From assembly GCA_021390615.1 (NCBI GenBank), contig JAJEJU010000024.1:1965428-2029427 (forward strand): a DNA stretch of 64,000 nucleotides, read 5' to 3'. Made by a program: the position numbers and the translations under genes. The DNA is from Rhodanobacteraceae bacterium ZG21-1 (GTDB lineage Bacteria; Pseudomonadota; Gammaproteobacteria; Xanthomonadales; Rhodanobacteraceae). Positions within the stretch are counted from its first letter, which is position 1; every line of letters begins with the position of its first letter. Shown one piece after another: positions 63,201-64,000 of the stretch. The notes below the pieces were generated by a model, which ran no database searches, was not told where the DNA came from, and saw only the letters and a list, made by a program, of their open reading frames with translations.

Positions 63201-64000
63201 CCCGCCACGGCATTGAGACCTTGCGCGATCGAGTCGTTGCCGTAGGCACCGGCCAGCGGCCCTACCGCGATGCTGTCCGCGCCGACGGCAACGCTGTCGG
63301 GCTGATTGGAATTGCTGTGGAAATACTTGATGCCGGCGCCATTGTTGATGTTGCTGATCGACTGGTTGGTCGCGTACAGCTGCGAACCGTTCACCGCGTC
63401 CGTGCTGGTGCTGCTCAGCGTACCTGCCGTCAGATTGGTGATCTTCACCCCGCCGGCCGGCGCACCCGCTCCACCCGTTGCGCCCAGGGTGATGGTGTTG
63501 CCGCCTGCGGCGTCGTACTTCACCGCGACGTTCGCCGTGTTGTTCACGTTGGTGTTCAACGCGCTCAGCGCGCCAGCCACGCTCGTCTGATTGGTCGCCG
63601 CCCCCACCGCACCGGTCGCGCTCACGCTGTTGATCGGCTGGCTGAAGCCGCCGATCGTTCCGGTCGTGCTGTTGTAGGTCGCGTTGCCGCCCAGGGTGCT
63701 TGCCGTGCTGTTGCCCAGGCTAGTCACCTGGCTGCCGACGGCGCCCACCGCCGTGTTGGTCGCATATAGCTGCGAGCCGTTCACCGCATCCGTGCTGCCC
63801 GAAGTCACCTGGCCCGCAGCCACATTGGTGATCGTCCGCTCGCTGCCCGATGCGCCCACGCTGACCGTGCTGGTCGGGTTGGTGCCGGCATAGGCGTAGC
63901 TGCTGCCGTTGATGGTGCCGCCGGTGGTCGCCACCGCCTTCGAGCTGCTCGAACCATTACCCAGCGCCACATCGCCGGCGTTGTTCGCTACCGCGTTCGG
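57218..64000 (-). CDS. Giant YadA/Hia-type trimeric autotransporter adhesin, partial
   Basis: The frame is open from the right window edge to a stop at 57218, giving about 2260 residues with the N-terminus missing. It consists of YadA head repeats (SVAVGP, NAVAIGNGA, GDVALGSGS) separated by necks (ITNVAAGQVSATSTDAVNGS, QLYATN) and short stalks (TTDLSYGGSTYNSVQNVLSQ). A near-identical block with KYFHANSTNPDSQATGTDS recurs several times. The end is a coiled-coil stalk and a YadA anchor domain (NLNRIGNRANAGVASAIAVA, then GVGAAMVW) that forms the outer-membrane barrel. It is a surface adhesin or autoagglutinin. A TpgA-like gene follows. The long internal repeats make copy number prone to recombination. 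Confidence 0.93.
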   Translation of the reverse strand, partial: PNAVANNAGDVALGNGSSSSKAVATTGGTINGSSYAYAGTNPTSTVSVGASGSERTITNVAAGQVTSGSTDAVNGSQLYATNTAVGAVGSQVTSLGNSTASTLGGNATYNSTTGTIGGFSQPINSVSATGAVGAATNQTSVAGALSALNTNVNNTANVAVKYDAAGGNTITLGATGGAGAPAGGVKITNLTAGTLSSTSTDAVNGSQLYATNQSISNINNGAGIKYFHSNSNQPDSVAVGADSIAVGPLAGAYGNDSIAQGLNAVAGVNGTPTIAADIALGNGAQAIGGSSIAEGSLAKASGANTIAIGTSAGAGVDTGKGVSQLDVAIGANAQANPIPSNGFGGATAIGADTTASGLSSTAIGAASTASGQSSFAAAGSTAAGFGAVAIAPISSASSYGSVAVGMHSTAAGSGDVALGVDSTTKPSSGGQTGGNVAIGTSISGVFGLSGGAGPTATGGDAVAISTAAQATGSAAVAIGNASNASGGNTVALGNSAQAAGANAVAVGANAGAYGNGALAQGQNAVAGVSGSPGISGDIAFGAGAQATGGNSIAQGVGAIANSAGAVAIGQTAKATGGQAVSIGVGNTANGNGAVAIGDPNSATGTGAVAMGNSNTANGQGAVALGNTNSATGQGSVALGNSSNAAAAGGVALGDTATASAGNGVALGSGASAKNANDVALGAGSITAAATATTGGTINGSSYAYSGTNPTSTVSVGASGSERTITNVAAGQVAASSTDAINGSQLYATNTAVGAVGSQVTSLGNSTASTLGGGATYNSTTGTISGFSQPINSVSATGAVGAATNQTSVAGALSALNTNVDNTANIAVKYDAAGGNTVTLGATGGAGAPAGGVKITNLTAGTLSSSSTDAVNGSQLYATNQSISNINNGGGIKYFHANSTNPDSQATGTDSVAVGPSAVSGQSNAVAIGNGATASANAGDVALGSGSSTAAVVATTGGTINGTSYAYSGTNPTSTVSVGSAGAERTITNVAAGQVAASSTDAINGSQLYATNTAVTSVGTQVTTLGNSVANSLGGNSTYNSTTGAVTTDLSYGGSTYNSVQNVLSQINNSVNGGGGIKYFHANSTNPDSQATGTDSVAVGPSAVSGQSNAVAIGNGATASANAGDVALGSGSSTAAVVATTGGTINGTSYAYSGTNPTSTVSVGGAGAERTITNVAAGQVAASSTDAINGSQLYATNTAVGAVGSQVTSLGNSTASTLGGGATYNSTTGTIGGFSQPINSVSATGAVGAATNQTSVADALNALNTNVSNTANIAVKYDAAGGNTITLGATGGAGAPAGGVKITNLTAGTLSSTSTDAVNGSQLYATNNSVTAVGTQVTNLGNSVASGLGGGSTYNSTTGAVTTDLSYGGSTYNSVQNVLSQINGAVNGGGGIKYFHTNSTNPDSQATGTDSVAVGPSAVSGQSNAVAIGNGATASANAGDVALGSGSSTAAVVATTGGSINGTSYAYSGTNPTSTVSVGSAGAERTITNVAAGQVAASSTDAINGSQLYATNTAVTSVGTQVTTLGNSVANSLGGNSTYNSTTGAVTTDLSYGGNTYNSVQNVLSQINNSVNGGGGIKYFHANSTNPDSQATGTDSVAVGPSAVSGQSNAVAIGNGATASANAGDVALGSGSSTAAVVATTGGTINGTSYAYSGTNPTSTVSVGSAGAERTITNVAAGQVSATSTDAVNGSQLYATNTAVDAIGNQLTTITTGGGIKYFHANSSGADSQASGADSVAIGPNSIASGDSSYAAGNGAQASAADAVAIGHGANAGGGSAVSIGAGNSAYGNGAVAIGDPSYASGTGAFTGGANNIANADGSASATAGNQANGAVAIGNGNKAVGQGSVALGNNSTAGAAGSVALGDTATASGSKGVAIGSGATATNAGDVALGAGSVTSAAVGVSSVTINGTTFGGFAGTNPTSAVSVGSAGNERQIQNVAAGQVSATSTDAVNGSQLYSVASQVAAVGSTVTNVQNQVTQNTTDIKNLQDGSAGMFQVSKDANTTAPSATGTTSVAGGNAAVASGSNSTALGDNSAATGANSTAVGQGSQATASNSVAIGTGSVANRANSVSVGSAGNTRQITNVSAGTATTDAVNVGQLQAAQAGSVQYDTNADGSPNYSSVTLGGGGSSTATTTIHNVGPGTAGTDAVNVNQLNAGINTAENWSKNYTDQQFQTVNENLNRIGNRANAGVASAIAVASLPQAYQPNQSSAAVAAGSFHGETGIAVGVSTISESGRWVYKLNLSTDSRGDTGGGVGAAMVW
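58980..61335. repeat. Large near-identical repeats inside the adhesin gene
   Basis: The KYFH-coding sequence recurs at 58848, 59265, 59820, 60765 and 61320, giving two 555-base steps and one 945-base step. A segment of about 855 bases (58980-59835) reappears shifted by exactly 1500 bases (60480-61335) with few differences. This indicates recent duplication of a neck-head-stalk module. Confidence 0.8.

Noticed and set aside
57347..63769. Very long plus-strand frames opposite the adhesin gene (890 and 1002 codons)
   Set aside because: They mirror the repeated adhesin sequence and have improbable Arg/His/Ala composition; the minus strand encodes a clear YadA-type protein.

Overview
The window looks like chromosomal DNA of a gammaproteobacterium of the order Lysobacterales (Xanthomonadales), most likely family Rhodanobacteraceae (Dyella/Luteibacter/Rhodanobacter type). 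This is inferred from the GC-rich housekeeping genes and from conserved gene neighbourhoods: tig-clpP-clpX-lon-hup, rlmE-ftsH, surE-pcm-yqaA-nlpD, pyrG-kdsA-eno-ftsB-ispD-ispF, and mltD/gloB divergent from yafS-rnhA-dnaQ. No species can be named from the sequence alone.

Positions 1 to about 17.8 kb are accessory and visibly more AT-rich. From left to right they hold a three-gene cassette resembling an ABC-three-component (ABC-3C) conflict system, whose SMC-like ATPase runs off the left edge. Next come IS21-family relics around a small membrane gene, then a large Rhs/YD-repeat gene followed by a small two-helix membrane gene (possible immunity partner), then a GGDEF gene divergent from an Xre-type regulator. 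The regulator is followed by a small membrane gene and then by a 28-32-28 mini-array that closely matches type I-F CRISPR repeats, with no cas genes nearby. After an exported protein and a MASE1-type membrane protein comes a tightly overlapping AlpA / CHC2 zinc finger / Toprim-DUF3987 primase operon, typical of satellite or P4-like elements. The region ends at a tRNA-Ser(CGA) gene, a usual integration target. No integrase is present in the window.

From 17.9 kb rightwards the window is mostly core genome: a PP2C phosphatase, DNA polymerase epsilon subunit and RNase HI, glyoxalase II with MltD, PpiD, tRNA-Asp and tRNA-Val, HU, the Lon/ClpXP/trigger-factor proteostasis cluster, six further tRNAs in two blocks, FtsH with RlmE, and YhbY. 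These are followed by cell-envelope genes (NlpD-like, YqaA), protein repair and nucleotidase genes (Pcm, SurE), TruD, a TelA-type tellurite/toxic-anion operon with two YbjQ-like proteins, MEP-pathway genes (IspD, IspF), FtsB, enolase, KdsA, CTP synthase and an aminopeptidase P. Many neighbouring genes overlap by ATGA or TGATG, which suggests translational coupling.

The right end (55.8 kb to the edge) holds a degenerate repeat region, then a TpgA-like SmpA/OmpA lipoprotein beside a giant YadA/Hia-type trimeric autotransporter that runs off the right edge and contains large near-identical internal repeats.

The most unusual signal is the orphan I-F-like mini-array at 10768-10855, directly downstream of an Xre-regulated small operon whose regulator has overlapping palindromes in its upstream region.
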